DNA of 64,000 nucleotides from Proteiniclasticum ruminis (lineage in GTDB: Bacteria > Bacillota > Clostridia > Clostridiales > Clostridiaceae), in contig NZ_FOVK01000009.1 of NCBI RefSeq assembly GCF_900115135.1, forward strand, positions 1 through 64,000, written 5' to 3'. Made by a program: the position numbers and the translations under genes. This document shows, one piece after another, positions 43,388 to 52,167 of the stretch (position 1 is the first letter of the stretch; each line of letters opens with the position of its first letter). The notes under the pieces are model-generated. The model was not told the DNA's origin. It did not search any database and saw nothing but the letters and a program-made list of their open reading frames with translations.

Positions 43388-44092
43388 TCATAGGATCTCT
43401 ACAGAAAGCACGGTGAGATCAAGATCTTCCACACGGAACCTGACATTCATTCCCCCGAAGCTCAGGCCATAGACTCTTTCCGGATCGTTCTGATACGAAG
43501 GCCTTGGGTCTTCTTTCAGCACCGAAACCAGGGCTGCATACTTTTCTGGAATGATTTTATCCACAAGTTCTTTTGGAATATCCACAGAAAGCTTTGGTTT
43601 TTCCACTTCAAAGATCCCGCACCGGGCTTCCTCATGGCTGTCTGAATAAGGCAGATAGGGCTTGATGTCCACAATGGGGGTTCCATTCATAAGATCTGCC
43701 CCTTGCACCAGAAGAACCGGCCCTTTCACAGGATCCATCTCCACCCCTTTCAGCTTTACAGCAGACAGACCCAGATGGTTTGGCCTAAAAGGAGATCTTG
43801 TGGCAAATACACCCAGTCTCTTGTTTCCTCCAAGCCTTGGGGGCCTTACCGTCGGTGTCCATCCTCCCTCCACAGCTTCTGAGAACTGCCAGATGAGCCA
43901 CAGGTGGGTGAAGTTCTCCATGCCTTTCACTGCATCTTCTGTTCTGTAGCCCGGTTCAAAGACGATTCTCCCTTCTAAATCCTCCACAAGACCACCCTGT
44001 CTTGGAATGCCGAACTTTGAGGGAAAATCCGTCTCAATTCTTGCAATGATGTCTATCTCTATTTTTTGGTTTCCTGTTGTTGCTTCCTTCAT
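43388..44092 (-). CDS. trmO: tRNA t6A37 methyltransferase TrmO (TsaA family)
   Basis: 234 aa. ATG 44092 preferred (AAAGGTG 6 bases upstream) over GTG 44101. Motifs of the TrmO beta-barrel: IPRQGGLVEDLEGRIVFEPG, FTHLWLIWQFSE, ATRSPFRPNHLGLSAVKL, and DIKPYLPYSDSH. Known function: SAM-dependent N6-methylation of t6A at tRNA position 37. The C-terminal extension (VYGLSFGGMNVRFRVED) is typical of long forms. Confidence 0.92.
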   Translation of the reverse strand: MKEATTGNQKIEIDIIARIETDFPSKFGIPRQGGLVEDLEGRIVFEPGYRTEDAVKGMENFTHLWLIWQFSEAVEGGWTPTVRPPRLGGNKRLGVFATRSPFRPNHLGLSAVKLKGVEMDPVKGPVLLVQGADLMNGTPIVDIKPYLPYSDSHEEARCGIFEVEKPKLSVDIPKELVDKIIPEKYAALVSVLKEDPRPSYQNDPERVYGLSFGGMNVRFRVEDLDLTVLSVEIL

Positions 44093-44140
44093 ATACCGCA
44101 CCTTTCTTTCTATCCGTTAAGCACCGGAGTGCTCCTTACT

Positions 44141-45007
44141 TTATTTTAGTTTCTCTTCTATATCCTTGAAAAAGACTCCCGTGAAGTCCTCTGTCCACTG
44201 AAAAAGCTTCCTTGAAAGTTCTTCATTCCGGGCTTTTGTGGAGACCTTTGCCGATTTTCCATTGTAGAAGTACTCTCCAGTGATTCCTTCCACAGAAGGG
44301 TCTGTGGCCAGATACACCGCAGTGGCTGCCCCATCCTCAGGGCTTCTGAAAAATGGCTTCAGAAGCTTTGTGATGCCTCTCCCAAACCCAGTCTCCCGGT
44401 TCACGCCCATGTTGGTGGCGACAGCACCAGGATGGCAGCTGTTCACCGCAATACCATATGGCGTAAGCTTCTTTGAAAGCTCTTTGGCAAAGAGCACATT
44501 GGCAAGCTTCGACTGTCCATAGGCCTTGAAAGGACGAAAACTTTTTTCAAGAGACAGATCCTCAAAATAAATATCTCCCCATTTATGGGCACCGGAAGCC
44601 ACTTGGATAATTCGGCTACCTTTTTGAAGCTTCTGTAGAAGAAGCATGGTCAGAAGAAAGTGTCCCACATGGTTCACGCCAAACTGCATCTCCAGTCCTT
44701 CTTTCGTGAGCTCTCTTTGGGTGGTGATGACCCCAGCGTTATTCAGCATCACGTCTATTTTCTCATAGGTTTCTCCAATAGATGCAGCCGCCCTTCGGAC
44801 GGACTGAAGATCCGACAGATCGCAGAGAATCAGCTGAAAGCAGCCTGGCTGCTCTTCATTCAGCATATTGAAGGCTTCGTTTCCTCTTTTTTCACTGCGG
44901 ACCAGCATCAGCACAAAATATCCTTTTCTTGCCAGCATTCTGGCAGAAGCCATGCCCATACCTGAATTGGCGCCGGTCACCAGGGCGATTTTCTTTTCCA
45001 TTCTCAT
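44141..45007 (-). CDS. Short-chain dehydrogenase/reductase (retinol dehydrogenase-like)
   Basis: 288-aa classical SDR. NAD(P) site TGANSGMGMASARML, NNAGV strand, active-site Ser in QVASGAHKWGD and Tyr/Lys in YGQSKLANVLFAKEL. PGAVATNMG follows. Similar to the WWOX/retinol dehydrogenase group; substrate unknown. AGGGGAA precedes the ATG. Downstream of it (minus strand) is trmO after 48 bases. Confidence 0.92.
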   Translation of the reverse strand: MRMEKKIALVTGANSGMGMASARMLARKGYFVLMLVRSEKRGNEAFNMLNEEQPGCFQLILCDLSDLQSVRRAAASIGETYEKIDVMLNNAGVITTQRELTKEGLEMQFGVNHVGHFLLTMLLLQKLQKGSRIIQVASGAHKWGDIYFEDLSLEKSFRPFKAYGQSKLANVLFAKELSKKLTPYGIAVNSCHPGAVATNMGVNRETGFGRGITKLLKPFFRSPEDGAATAVYLATDPSVEGITGEYFYNGKSAKVSTKARNEELSRKLFQWTEDFTGVFFKDIEEKLK

Positions 45008-45121
45008 TTCCCCTTTGCTTTATGCCATAACTTTTCTTTCTATCTTATCACAGATCCTCCCGCTTCAATATTAGGGAAACATCAGGGATCCACAGTCAAT
45101 TTTCTCCAAAATACAAAAAAA

Positions 45122-45146
45122 GGATCTGTTTGAAATCTGTGTTGAA
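45122..45146 (+). repeat. Left terminal inverted repeat, cassette 2
   Basis: GGATCTGTTTGAA ... GTGTTGAA. Followed by ATGGAATGTCATTTGAA and TAGTATAATATCAAT, shared with cassette 1; TATAAT there may be a promoter for the passenger. Confidence 0.82.
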
Positions 45147-45242
45147 AATGGAATGTCATTTGAAAATTTAGTATAATATCAATATAGATTAAGTTGTTAT
45201 AACGCATGACTATGTATTTTACAAAGAAAGAAGGATTAAGAA

Positions 45243-45665
45243 ATGATACAATCTGTTGTACATATTGCTTTGGTTGTAAAAGATTATGATGAAGCCATTG
45301 AATTTTACACAAAGAAACTTCATTTTAACTTAATCGAAGATACCTATCAACCAGAACAAGATAAGCGTTGGGTAGTCATATCACCGCCAGGTTCATCTGG
45401 AACTACAATATTACTTGCAAGAGCTTCAAAGCCAGAACAAGAATCTTTTGTTGGAAACCAAGCAGGAGGAAGAGTTTTCTTGTTTCTTGGAACAGATGAC
45501 TTTTGGCGAGACTATAATGAAATGATAGCAAAAGAAATTGAATTTGTTAGAGAACCCAAAGAACAATCATACGGAACTGTAGCAGTTTTCAAAGATTTAT
45601 ACGGAAATCTTTGGGATTTAGTTCAATTTATAGAAAGTCATCCGATGTTTCAACGTATAAAATAG
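45243..45665 (+). CDS. VOC family protein (cassette passenger)
   Basis: 140-aa single-domain glyoxalase/bleomycin-resistance-fold protein: VVHIALVVKDYDEAIEFYTK, ending FKDLYGNLWDLVQF. Metal-ligand positions His (VVHIAL) and Glu/Gln candidates are present. Codon use is AT-rich, unlike flanking genes. AGAAGGATTAAG precedes the ATG. The only gene in cassette 2. VOC proteins often confer drug or metabolite tolerance; the substrate cannot be named. Confidence 0.85.
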   Translation: MIQSVVHIALVVKDYDEAIEFYTKKLHFNLIEDTYQPEQDKRWVVISPPGSSGTTILLARASKPEQESFVGNQAGGRVFLFLGTDDFWRDYNEMIAKEIEFVREPKEQSYGTVAVFKDLYGNLWDLVQFIESHPMFQRIK

Positions 45666-45751
45666 GCTAACTCTGATGTAAAATTACTATGCAAATTTTA
45701 TATATTACGACACAAAGGGATTCAATCGAATCCCTTTTACAATCTGTGAAT

Positions 45752-45776
45752 TTCAACACTATTCACAAACAGAGCC
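45752..45776 (-). repeat. Right terminal inverted repeat, cassette 2
   Basis: Reverse complement GGCTCTGTTTGTG ... GTGTTGAA. Inside it lies a hairpin GGGATTC / GAATCCC matching the position of the one in cassette 1. Confidence 0.82.
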
Positions 45777-45809
45777 AAAAAAAGCCACAGCTTTTGCTGC
45801 AGCTCTTTT
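45777..45809 (-). terminator. Terminator of the dodecin gene
   Basis: Minus strand AGCTGCAGC, AAAA loop, GCTGTGGCT (two wobble pairs), then TTTTTTT. The T-run abuts cassette 2. Confidence 0.7.
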
Positions 45810-45811
45810 AT

Positions 45812-46012
45812 TCAGTCTACGAGGAAAGATATTTTGACATTCACTCTATACGTAGTAATTTCATCGCCCTCTACCACAGCCTGCATTTCTTTCACATACA
45901 CAGACTTGATGTTCTTCACGGTTTTTGAAGCTTCCTTCACTGCATCTCTTGTTGCGGCTTCCCAGCCATCTTTAGATTCCGCTAGAAGCTCAATGACTTT
46001 CACAACTGCCAT
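45812..46012 (-). CDS. Dodecin
   Basis: 66-aa dodecin, which forms hollow dodecamers storing flavins. ATG 46012 chosen for AAGGAGG upstream. Sequence MAVVKVIELLAESKDGWEAA, KNIKSVYVKEMQAVVEGDEI and VNVKISFLV covers the whole family. Monocistronic. Confidence 0.94.
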   Translation of the reverse strand: MAVVKVIELLAESKDGWEAATRDAVKEASKTVKNIKSVYVKEMQAVVEGDEITTYRVNVKISFLVD

Positions 46013-46090
46013 AACCTTAGGACCTCCTTCTTTGTTTTTTATCATCATAACAAAGAAGCATAGAGAAACTATGAGGAAACACCAAACAAT

Positions 46091-46540
46091 CTATGAATGC
46101 TCTTGTTCCTTCTCTAAAAAGAGACTGAAAAGCGCATAAGCCGCTCCCCCAAATAAGATGGGTAAACTGAAGAATAGAATGAGTCCAGGTGCATCGTCAT
46201 AGTCTGCCAGACGGTAAGTAAAGGGCAGCATCAGCACAAAAATCATACTAAAGACCATGGCAGCTGCCCTGGCTTTTCTCCATACTCTTTGCCTGTTCTT
46301 CCCCACTTCATCCACTCTTTCCTTCAGCAAGCTCAACATGAGCTGAAGGAGATAAATCACGGGCAGGATGGACAGGTACAGCCCGCCAATGAGAGGATAC
46401 AGTAAGCCCGCATAGCGTGGATTCACAGGCTCTTCCAAAAGAGAGAACAGAAGCATCAAAGAGACCCCCACAATCACAACCGTCAAAAGCACCAGAAAAC
46501 CTTTTAAGTACCATCTGTACCATGTATTCATCTTTTTCAT
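46091..46540 (-). CDS. Four-helix membrane protein, unknown
   Basis: 149 aa from ATG 46540 (the frame is open to 46582; no strong ribosome site for either). Four hydrophobic segments at about 12-32, 47-69, 91-110 and 118-140. General look of DUF2975-type proteins, but without the usual adjacent HTH regulator, so the family is uncertain. Preceded at 46621 by an AT-rich inverted repeat. Confidence 0.6.
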   Translation of the reverse strand: MKKMNTWYRWYLKGFLVLLTVVIVGVSLMLLFSLLEEPVNPRYAGLLYPLIGGLYLSILPVIYLLQLMLSLLKERVDEVGKNRQRVWRKARAAAMVFSMIFVLMLPFTYRLADYDDAPGLILFFSLPILFGGAAYALFSLFLEKEQEHS

Positions 46541-46620
46541 TCTAATCACACTCTGCTGTAAGGTATTTACAGAAGATCTCACTCCACTGTAAACTCAGAG
46601 CTATTTTATCATCATTTTTA

Positions 46621-46652
46621 TTGAATAACAATAAAAATATATTATTATTCAA
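46621..46652. promoter_or_regulatory. AT-rich inverted repeat, possible operator
   Basis: TTGAATAA / TTATTCAA with an AT-only 16-base centre, 80 bases before the four-helix membrane protein gene. May be an operator or just AT-rich promoter DNA. Confidence 0.35.
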
Positions 46653-46706
46653 TTTTATACTATTTCTCGATTCCTGAACTGTTCCTGGAGAACCGCGTGG
46701 AAAGAC

Positions 46707-47597
46707 TTATCTCAATACGTTCCGATCTTCCACGTACTCCTCCAGAAGAGTCTTCTCCACATTGGGATAATTTTCCAGCAGCCCTTCCAAAAGCACGCTT
46801 TTATAAAGTGCTCCCGCATCATTTTTTGCCTTCACTCTTTTACTGGTGAAGGTTATGGCAGGAATGCCCTCGATATCCTTCAGCTTCACTGGAAGACCGT
46901 ACCAGGATGTGTCTTCGTCCGGTTCATTTCCACCATTTTCTTCCCGTAGGATATGCTCATACTGGGTTTTTGTCACAAGATAGGCCACGCCATAGGCTTC
47001 TCCAGGCTTAGTGGTATCCAGAAAAGAGACGCCTTTTCCTTCCCAGGAGCCTGATCGTCCACCATAGTACATGTCAAAGGGTATGGTGACCTTCTTCTTT
47101 CTTCTTGGGAGCCTTCTGTCCGTACATTCTTTCTGATGTCTCCCAAGCCCTCGGAAGCGTCCGCCCTCCAGATAATACCTAAACCGCTCAAAGAGCATGT
47201 TGGACCCATAGGAAACGTACCAGATGAGTTCTTCCTTGGGGACCCAGGGCTGATCTGTCAGTGCCACTTTACTCTCCTTCTCCACTTCATGAAGATACAC
47301 ATAGGTGCCCACAGTATAGAGCATGGAGCCCTCCTGCCATACGGAAACTTCCCGGTAGCTGTAAAGATGCCCTTCTTCTTCCAGGTGATGAATCCGCTGC
47401 AAAGTTTCACTGTCGACTTCATAGATCTCACCTAAGACTGTACCGTCCTTCTCTTCTTTGATCCCAGGATAGCTCCCCAGGTGATATAGTGCATAGCCTC
47501 TCAGCTGAGCCTCTCCAAGATATCTGCTTCCAGAAAGATATGCCTCATGATTTCTATATCCTCTCATCAGTGTCCCATAGACAAACAGTCTTGTCAT
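46707..47597 (-). CDS. Fused tandem gamma-glutamylcyclotransferase-like protein
   Basis: 296 aa with two GGCT/AIG2-fold domains. Domain 1 about 1-115: FVYGTLMRGYRNHEAYL, GEIYEVDSETLQRIHHLEEE. Domain 2 about 125-290: WYVSYGSNMLFERFRYYLEG, PGEAYGVAYLVTKTQY. Both have the YG(T/S)xM substrate loop. These enzymes release 5-oxoproline from gamma-glutamyl amines or peptides. The fusion of a short and a long form in one chain is unusual. Starts at ATG 47597 with GGGAGAAGAG upstream. Confidence 0.85.
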   Translation of the reverse strand: MTRLFVYGTLMRGYRNHEAYLSGSRYLGEAQLRGYALYHLGSYPGIKEEKDGTVLGEIYEVDSETLQRIHHLEEEGHLYSYREVSVWQEGSMLYTVGTYVYLHEVEKESKVALTDQPWVPKEELIWYVSYGSNMLFERFRYYLEGGRFRGLGRHQKECTDRRLPRRKKKVTIPFDMYYGGRSGSWEGKGVSFLDTTKPGEAYGVAYLVTKTQYEHILREENGGNEPDEDTSWYGLPVKLKDIEGIPAITFTSKRVKAKNDAGALYKSVLLEGLLENYPNVEKTLLEEYVEDRNVLR

Positions 47598-48059
47598 GCT
47601 CTTCTCTCCCTTCGGTTTTCTCTGTTCAGTGATTCATCAGAACTTCTAGTATTTCTCATTCCTTCTGAATCTCATTATTTGTATCTTACTTCGAAAAGAA
47701 CAAAATGAAAATACAACTCTGTCATCAGATCTCGTCCCAAGCCTTCAGTTGGATGACAGTACGTCAATATCAATAACAAGAAAATCGACCCCTTTTTTTC
47801 AGATACTAAAGTTTAATCCAACCTAAATCTTCATTTTTCCAATAATTCTTAATCCTGTACGAACAAGATTGACAACGTTTACCTGATTCGTTAAACTAAA
47901 TACGAACAAACCTTCATAGGCTTGTTAAATTTCGACAGCTATTCTCCGACTCTGAAAAGGGCTGAACTTCGCTTTAAATTGGCTGAAAATTCAGTGAAGT
48001 TAGCAGCGCTTATACAGAACCGGCAGTTTTTGCTGTCAAAAAAAGAGAGGGGTAAAAGA
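47598..48059 (+). other. Intergenic and 5' leader of the sugar ABC operon
   Basis: Up to 47868 nothing recognisable. From 47898 to 48059 a leader of about 160 bases with short inverted repeats (AACTTC / GAAGTT around 47967-48000). The frame open from 47922 continues into the binding protein but without a ribosome site, so I treat it as untranslated. Confidence 0.5.
47869..47897 (+). promoter_or_regulatory. Promoter with cre-like sequence, sugar ABC operon
   Basis: TTGACA, 17-base spacer, TAAACT. TGACAACGTTTACC (47870-47883) overlaps the -35 and matches the catabolite-response (CcpA) consensus in 12 of 14 positions, suggesting carbon control. It could also be a LacI-type site. Confidence 0.6.
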
Positions 48060-49181
48060 ATGAAAAAGAACCGTAAACTTGTCATCTTATCCGCAGTGCT
48101 TTCCGCGATGATGCTGTTTTCCGTAGCCTGTTCCTCTGGCGATACTGAAGGAAATGGCGATGGCAGTGTGGATATCGGGATCGTTCTTCCTACAAAAGAT
48201 GAGCCCCGCTGGGTACAGGATGAGACCAGATTCAAGGAAGCTCTCGCAGATACAGACTATTCTGTAGAAATTCTCTTCAGCCAAGGATCCTCTGCGAAGG
48301 AAAAAGAAAATGTGGAATCACTTCTGACCAAGGGAATCAAAGTACTGATCATCTGCCCACACGATGGAGATGCCGCTGCCGCTGCTGCTGAAGCTGCCGC
48401 TGCTGAAGGCGTCAAAGTCATCTCTTATGACCGACTCATAACGGGTACAGACGCTGTAGATTACTATGTGACATTTGACTCCGTTGCTGTTGGTGCGGCC
48501 CAAGGTCAGTATCTCATTGACAAAGCTTCCGGCAAAGACAATCCACTCTATCTCTATGCCGGTGCAGCAACAGACAACAATGCATTCCTGTTCTTTGAAG
48601 GCGCATGGAGCGTTCTTCAGCCTAAAGTCAAGGATGGCACCTTTGTCATCAAGAACTCCCCAGAAGCTGTCGCACTTCAGGACAAAGCTGAGCTGACCCG
48701 TGATGAAATGTCCAAGATCATCGGACAGATCACCACCAACTGGGATTTCAATGAAGCAAAGAACAAGGCTGAATCTCACCTGACTGCCGCATCTGCTGCA
48801 GACAAGGGCGATGTATTTATCCTGGCACCAAACGATGGAACCGCAAGATCCATTGCAGACACCTTTGCCACAGACACTGATGTGACAAGCTTTGTTGTAA
48901 CAGGACAGGATGCTGAAAAAGCTTCCGTTCAGTACATCATCGACGGAAAACAGTCCATGACCGTATTTAAAGACGTGAGAACTCTTGTAAAAGACTCCAT
49001 TGACATGGCTGTTTCCATTCTAAAAGGTGAAACTCCTGGAACCACAGGCGCCTATGACAACAAGAACAAAGAAGTTCCTGCAAAGCAGACTGAAGTTATT
49101 ACTGTGGATCAGGAAAATGTGAAGGCAGCCCTCATTGACTCCGGATATTATGAAGCATCCGAGTTTACTGGACTGGAATAG
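48060..49181 (+). CDS. Multiple-sugar-binding lipoprotein (ChvE/XylF-like)
   Basis: 373 aa from ATG 48060 (GAGAGGGG upstream). Lipoprotein signal with FSVACSS lipobox. Peripla_BP_4 fold: VDIGIVLPTKDEPRWVQDET, ICPHDGDAAAAAAEAAAAEG, VKVISYDRLITGTDAVDYYV, close to ChvE and xylose-binding proteins. Captures a monosaccharide for the GguA/GguB-type ATPase and permease that follow. Cargo probably a pentose or galactose/glucose, not resolvable by eye. Confidence 0.92.
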   Translation: MKKNRKLVILSAVLSAMMLFSVACSSGDTEGNGDGSVDIGIVLPTKDEPRWVQDETRFKEALADTDYSVEILFSQGSSAKEKENVESLLTKGIKVLIICPHDGDAAAAAAEAAAAEGVKVISYDRLITGTDAVDYYVTFDSVAVGAAQGQYLIDKASGKDNPLYLYAGAATDNNAFLFFEGAWSVLQPKVKDGTFVIKNSPEAVALQDKAELTRDEMSKIIGQITTNWDFNEAKNKAESHLTAASAADKGDVFILAPNDGTARSIADTFATDTDVTSFVVTGQDAEKASVQYIIDGKQSMTVFKDVRTLVKDSIDMAVSILKGETPGTTGAYDNKNKEVPAKQTEVITVDQENVKAALIDSGYYEASEFTGLE

Positions 49182-49215
49182 CAGCTCAGCCACCAAAAAA
49201 ATAAAGTACCATCAG

Positions 49216-49247
49216 ATAGTGAAAGCCATTTTGGCTTTCACTATTTA
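49216..49247 (+). terminator. Intercistronic stem-loop
   Basis: ATAGTGAAAGCC / GGCTTTCACTAT with a 5-base loop, no T-run of note. Sits between binding protein and ATPase genes; such stems protect the upstream mRNA and reduce downstream expression. Confidence 0.75.
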
Positions 49248-49313
49248 TGATATACGAGACCTGGAAAAACTTTGGTCTTTTCCGGGCATCCGCAAACAGA
49301 GGAGAGGGAAAAT

Positions 49314-50849
49314 ATGGAAACTGCTCTTCAGACAGATTATATTCTGGAAATGAAAAACATCACCAAAGTCTTCCCGGGGGTAAAAGCCCTGGATGATGTG
49401 AATTTCAAAGTAAGACGTGGAGAGATCCACTGCCTTGTTGGGGAAAACGGTGCCGGTAAATCCACCCTGATGAAGGTGCTCTCCGGCGTATGGCCTTATG
49501 GATCCTACGATGGAGATATCATCCTCAATGGTCAGGTTCAAAAGTATCAGGGCATCCATGACAGCGAAAAAGCAGGCATTGCCATCATCTATCAGGAGCT
49601 CGCCTTGATTCCTGAGCTTTCTGTCTATGAAAACATCTATCTGGGCCACGAAATCAGAAAAGGCAGATTCATTGACTGGAACGAGACCATCAAAATGTCC
49701 AAAGAAATGCTGAAAAAAGTAAGACTCAACATAAACCCCGAAACGAAAATCAAGGAACTGGGCGTCGGCAAGCAGCAGCTCATAGAAATCGCCAAGGCCT
49801 TCAGCAAAGAAGTGAGCCTCATCATCCTAGATGAGCCCACGGCAGCGCTAAACGACGACGACTCCGCAAACCTTCTGGAGCTTCTTCTGGAACTGAAAAA
49901 AGAAGGCGTCACCTCCATCATGATCAGCCATAAGCTGAAGGAAGTCATATACATCGCGGATACCGTCACCGTCCTTCGGGATGGCAAGACCATCTGCTCC
50001 CTGTCCAAAGAGAAGGGAGAAATCTCTGAACCAGTCCTCATCCGAAACATGGTGGGCAGAGCCATTGATGACATCTTCCCCAAAAGGCTGGAGAAGAATC
50101 TGGGAGAAACGCTTCTGGAAGTGAGAAACCTCAGCGCTGTAGATCCTAAAAACGGCAAAAAGGTGCTGAAAAACGTCAGCATACATGCGAAAAAAGGAGA
50201 AGTGGTGGGCATCGCCGGACTCATCGGCGCAGGACGGACAGAGCTTGCCTCCTGCATTTTCGGGAACCCAAAAGGATTTAAAATGGAGGGAGACATCTTT
50301 GTCGACGGTGAGAAGCATACCTTCCATCATCCGAAAGATGCCATCAAAAAAGGCATCGCCTATGTCACTGAAGACCGAAAAAAGGAAGGACTGATCCTTC
50401 TTCAGGATATTAAGAACAACATCAGCCTGGCCAATCTCAAGGGCATCTCCTCCAGCGGCATTGTCAATGACAATGAAGAAATCACCGTAGGAGAATCCTA
50501 CCGGAAATCCCTTGGCATCAAAACCCCTTCGGTGGAGCAGCTCACAAGAAACTTAAGCGGTGGAAACCAGCAGAAGGTTTCCCTGGGCAAATGGCTGAAC
50601 ACAAAACCCAAGGTTCTCATTCTGGATGAGCCCACCCGAGGCATCGATGTAGGCGCCAAGTTTGAGATCTACACCATCATCAACAGCCTGGTCAAAGAAG
50701 GCATGAGCATCATCATGATTTCCTCCGAGCTTCCGGAAATCCTCGGTATGAGCGACCGCGTCTACGTGGTTGCAGAAGGCAAAATCACAGGCGAACTGAC
50801 TGTGGAAGACGCCACCCAGGATAAAATCATGGAACTTGCCACAGTCTGA
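49314..50849 (+). CDS. Sugar ABC transporter ATPase, two-domain (GguA/XylG-like)
   Basis: 511 aa from ATG 49314 (GAGAGGGAA upstream). Two ABC domains: first Walker A GENGAGKSTLMKVL and Walker B LIILDEPTAALND; second with LIGAGRTELASC in place of a normal Walker A, signature LSGGNQQKVSLGKWL and LILDEPTRGIDVG. Same organisation as MglA/XylG/GguA. Powers uptake through the following permease. Confidence 0.94.
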   Translation: METALQTDYILEMKNITKVFPGVKALDDVNFKVRRGEIHCLVGENGAGKSTLMKVLSGVWPYGSYDGDIILNGQVQKYQGIHDSEKAGIAIIYQELALIPELSVYENIYLGHEIRKGRFIDWNETIKMSKEMLKKVRLNINPETKIKELGVGKQQLIEIAKAFSKEVSLIILDEPTAALNDDDSANLLELLLELKKEGVTSIMISHKLKEVIYIADTVTVLRDGKTICSLSKEKGEISEPVLIRNMVGRAIDDIFPKRLEKNLGETLLEVRNLSAVDPKNGKKVLKNVSIHAKKGEVVGIAGLIGAGRTELASCIFGNPKGFKMEGDIFVDGEKHTFHHPKDAIKKGIAYVTEDRKKEGLILLQDIKNNISLANLKGISSSGIVNDNEEITVGESYRKSLGIKTPSVEQLTRNLSGGNQQKVSLGKWLNTKPKVLILDEPTRGIDVGAKFEIYTIINSLVKEGMSIIMISSELPEILGMSDRVYVVAEGKITGELTVEDATQDKIMELATV

Positions 50850-50871
50850 GAACAAAGAGGAGGAAGAAAAA

Positions 50872-52050
50872 ATGGAACTGCTTAACGATCTCAAAACCAT
50901 GCTCAAGAAAAATATCCGTGAATACGGCATGTTCATTGCCCTTTTTGCCATTATGCTCGTATTCTCCATCCTCAGTGATGGCGTGTTCATGTCTCCCCGA
51001 AACATCAGCAACCTCATAAACTCCATGGGCTACATCGCCGTCCTTGCAGTCGGCATGACCCTCATCCTCATCATCAAGCATATTGATCTGTCTGTGGGAT
51101 ATGTGGCAGGATTTCTAGGGGCTGTGGCAGCAATGCTCATGACTTCCTGGGATCTGCCTGTGCTCCTTGTGATTCCCATCATTCTCTTTCTGGGTATCCT
51201 CATCGGACTCTTCAATGGCTTCATGGTCGCAAAGCTTCAGCTTCCAGCCTTTGTGGTTTCCCTGGCAGGCATGCTGATTTTTAGAGGAGCTCTTCTCCAG
51301 GTCACAGCAAAAACCGGAACCATTATCATCCCGAATAAAACCTTCAACAACATCGGAGTCGGTTATATCCCGGACCCCGTGAAGCTCCTTCCGGGCTTTC
51401 ACACATTGACCTTAGTCATCGGCGCACTTTTCATCGTTTTCTTCATTCTGGCCCAGTTCAAGAACCGGAAAAATAAGCTGAAATATCAATTTGAAGTGGT
51501 GCCCATCAAGATCTTCTACATCAAGCTGGTGTTTGTATCCGCGCTCATCGCCTATGTGACCTATATCCTCTCGGACTATAACGGTCTTTCCTGGACCGTT
51601 GTCATTGTCCTCATCGTGGTGGCTCTTTATCATTTCCTCACCACAAAGACCGTTCTGGGAAGACACATCTATGCAGTGGGCGGCAATGATGAGGCGGCAA
51701 AACTTAGCGGTATCGACGTGAAAAAGGTCACCCTTTTCGTCTTCTCCTCCATGAGCATGTTGGCTGCCCTTTCCGGTATTCTATACACCGCAAGGCTCCA
51801 GTCTGCAACGGTCACCGCTGGAACAGGATTTGAACTGGATGCCATCGCCTCTGCTTATGTGGGCGGTGTTTCCGCGGCAGGTGGCGTAGGAAAGGTCACA
51901 GGCTCCATCATCGGAGCCCTGGTTATGGCTTCACTGACCAGCGGTATGAACCTCCTGAATGTAGGGGCATCGTACCAGTACATCATCCGTGGTGCCATCC
52001 TCATTCTTGCTGTGGTTTTCGATGTGCAGACCCGAAACAAAGCAAAATAG
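50872..52050 (+). CDS. Sugar ABC permease (GguB/XylH-like)
   Basis: 392 aa from ATG 50872 (AGGAGGAAG upstream), about ten hydrophobic helices of the BPD_transp_2 type. Motifs HIDLSVGYVAGFLGAVAAML and GRHIYAVGGNDEAAKLSGID, the conserved coupling loop. Longer than RbsC by an insertion around residues 165-245 with a charged loop (QFKNRKNKLKYQFEV), as in GguB/XylH. Ends the operon. Confidence 0.94.
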   Translation: MELLNDLKTMLKKNIREYGMFIALFAIMLVFSILSDGVFMSPRNISNLINSMGYIAVLAVGMTLILIIKHIDLSVGYVAGFLGAVAAMLMTSWDLPVLLVIPIILFLGILIGLFNGFMVAKLQLPAFVVSLAGMLIFRGALLQVTAKTGTIIIPNKTFNNIGVGYIPDPVKLLPGFHTLTLVIGALFIVFFILAQFKNRKNKLKYQFEVVPIKIFYIKLVFVSALIAYVTYILSDYNGLSWTVVIVLIVVALYHFLTTKTVLGRHIYAVGGNDEAAKLSGIDVKKVTLFVFSSMSMLAALSGILYTARLQSATVTAGTGFELDAIASAYVGGVSAAGGVGKVTGSIIGALVMASLTSGMNLLNVGASYQYIIRGAILILAVVFDVQTRNKAK

Positions 52051-52062
52051 CACAACAAAGAA

Positions 52063-52095
52063 AGGAACCACCCAAAAGGGATGGTTCCTGTTTTT
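52063..52095 (+). terminator. Terminator of the sugar ABC operon
   Basis: AGGAACCACCC / GGGATGGTTCCT stem with AAAA loop, then GTTTTT. Confidence 0.9.
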
Positions 52096-52103
52096 ATGTC
52101 CTT

Positions 52104-52140
52104 AGGAGATTCTGGCATAGGCCATGGAATCTCCTTTTTA
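52104..52140. terminator. Second hairpin, tandem terminator
   Basis: AGGAGATTC / GAATCTCCT then TTTTTAC on the plus strand, 10 bases after the first terminator. It separates the operon from the convergent large surface-protein gene. Confidence 0.75.
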
Positions 52141-52167
52141 CTTTATTTTTCTGTCACTGGAAGATGT

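Larger units (their letters stand above)
45122..45776 (+). mobile_element. Cassette 2: transposase-less mobile gene cassette
   Basis: 655-bp AT-rich unit carrying one VOC gene. Ends are 25-bp inverted repeats (19 of 25 matching) of the same type as cassette 1: GGATCTG at the left, GGCTCTG at the right, both ending GTGTTGAA inward. Flanks are seven A on both sides, as a target duplication would leave. The right flank is the T-tract (minus strand) of the dodecin terminator. Confidence 0.8.

Noticed and set aside
47922-48059. 46-residue N-terminal extension of the sugar-binding protein
   Set aside because: The lipoprotein signal begins at 48060 with its own ribosome site; the upstream frame is leader sequence.
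48361-48420. GCTGCC-rich stretch as a simple repeat
   Set aside because: It encodes an Ala-rich helix of the binding-protein fold in frame; no sign of an independent repeat.
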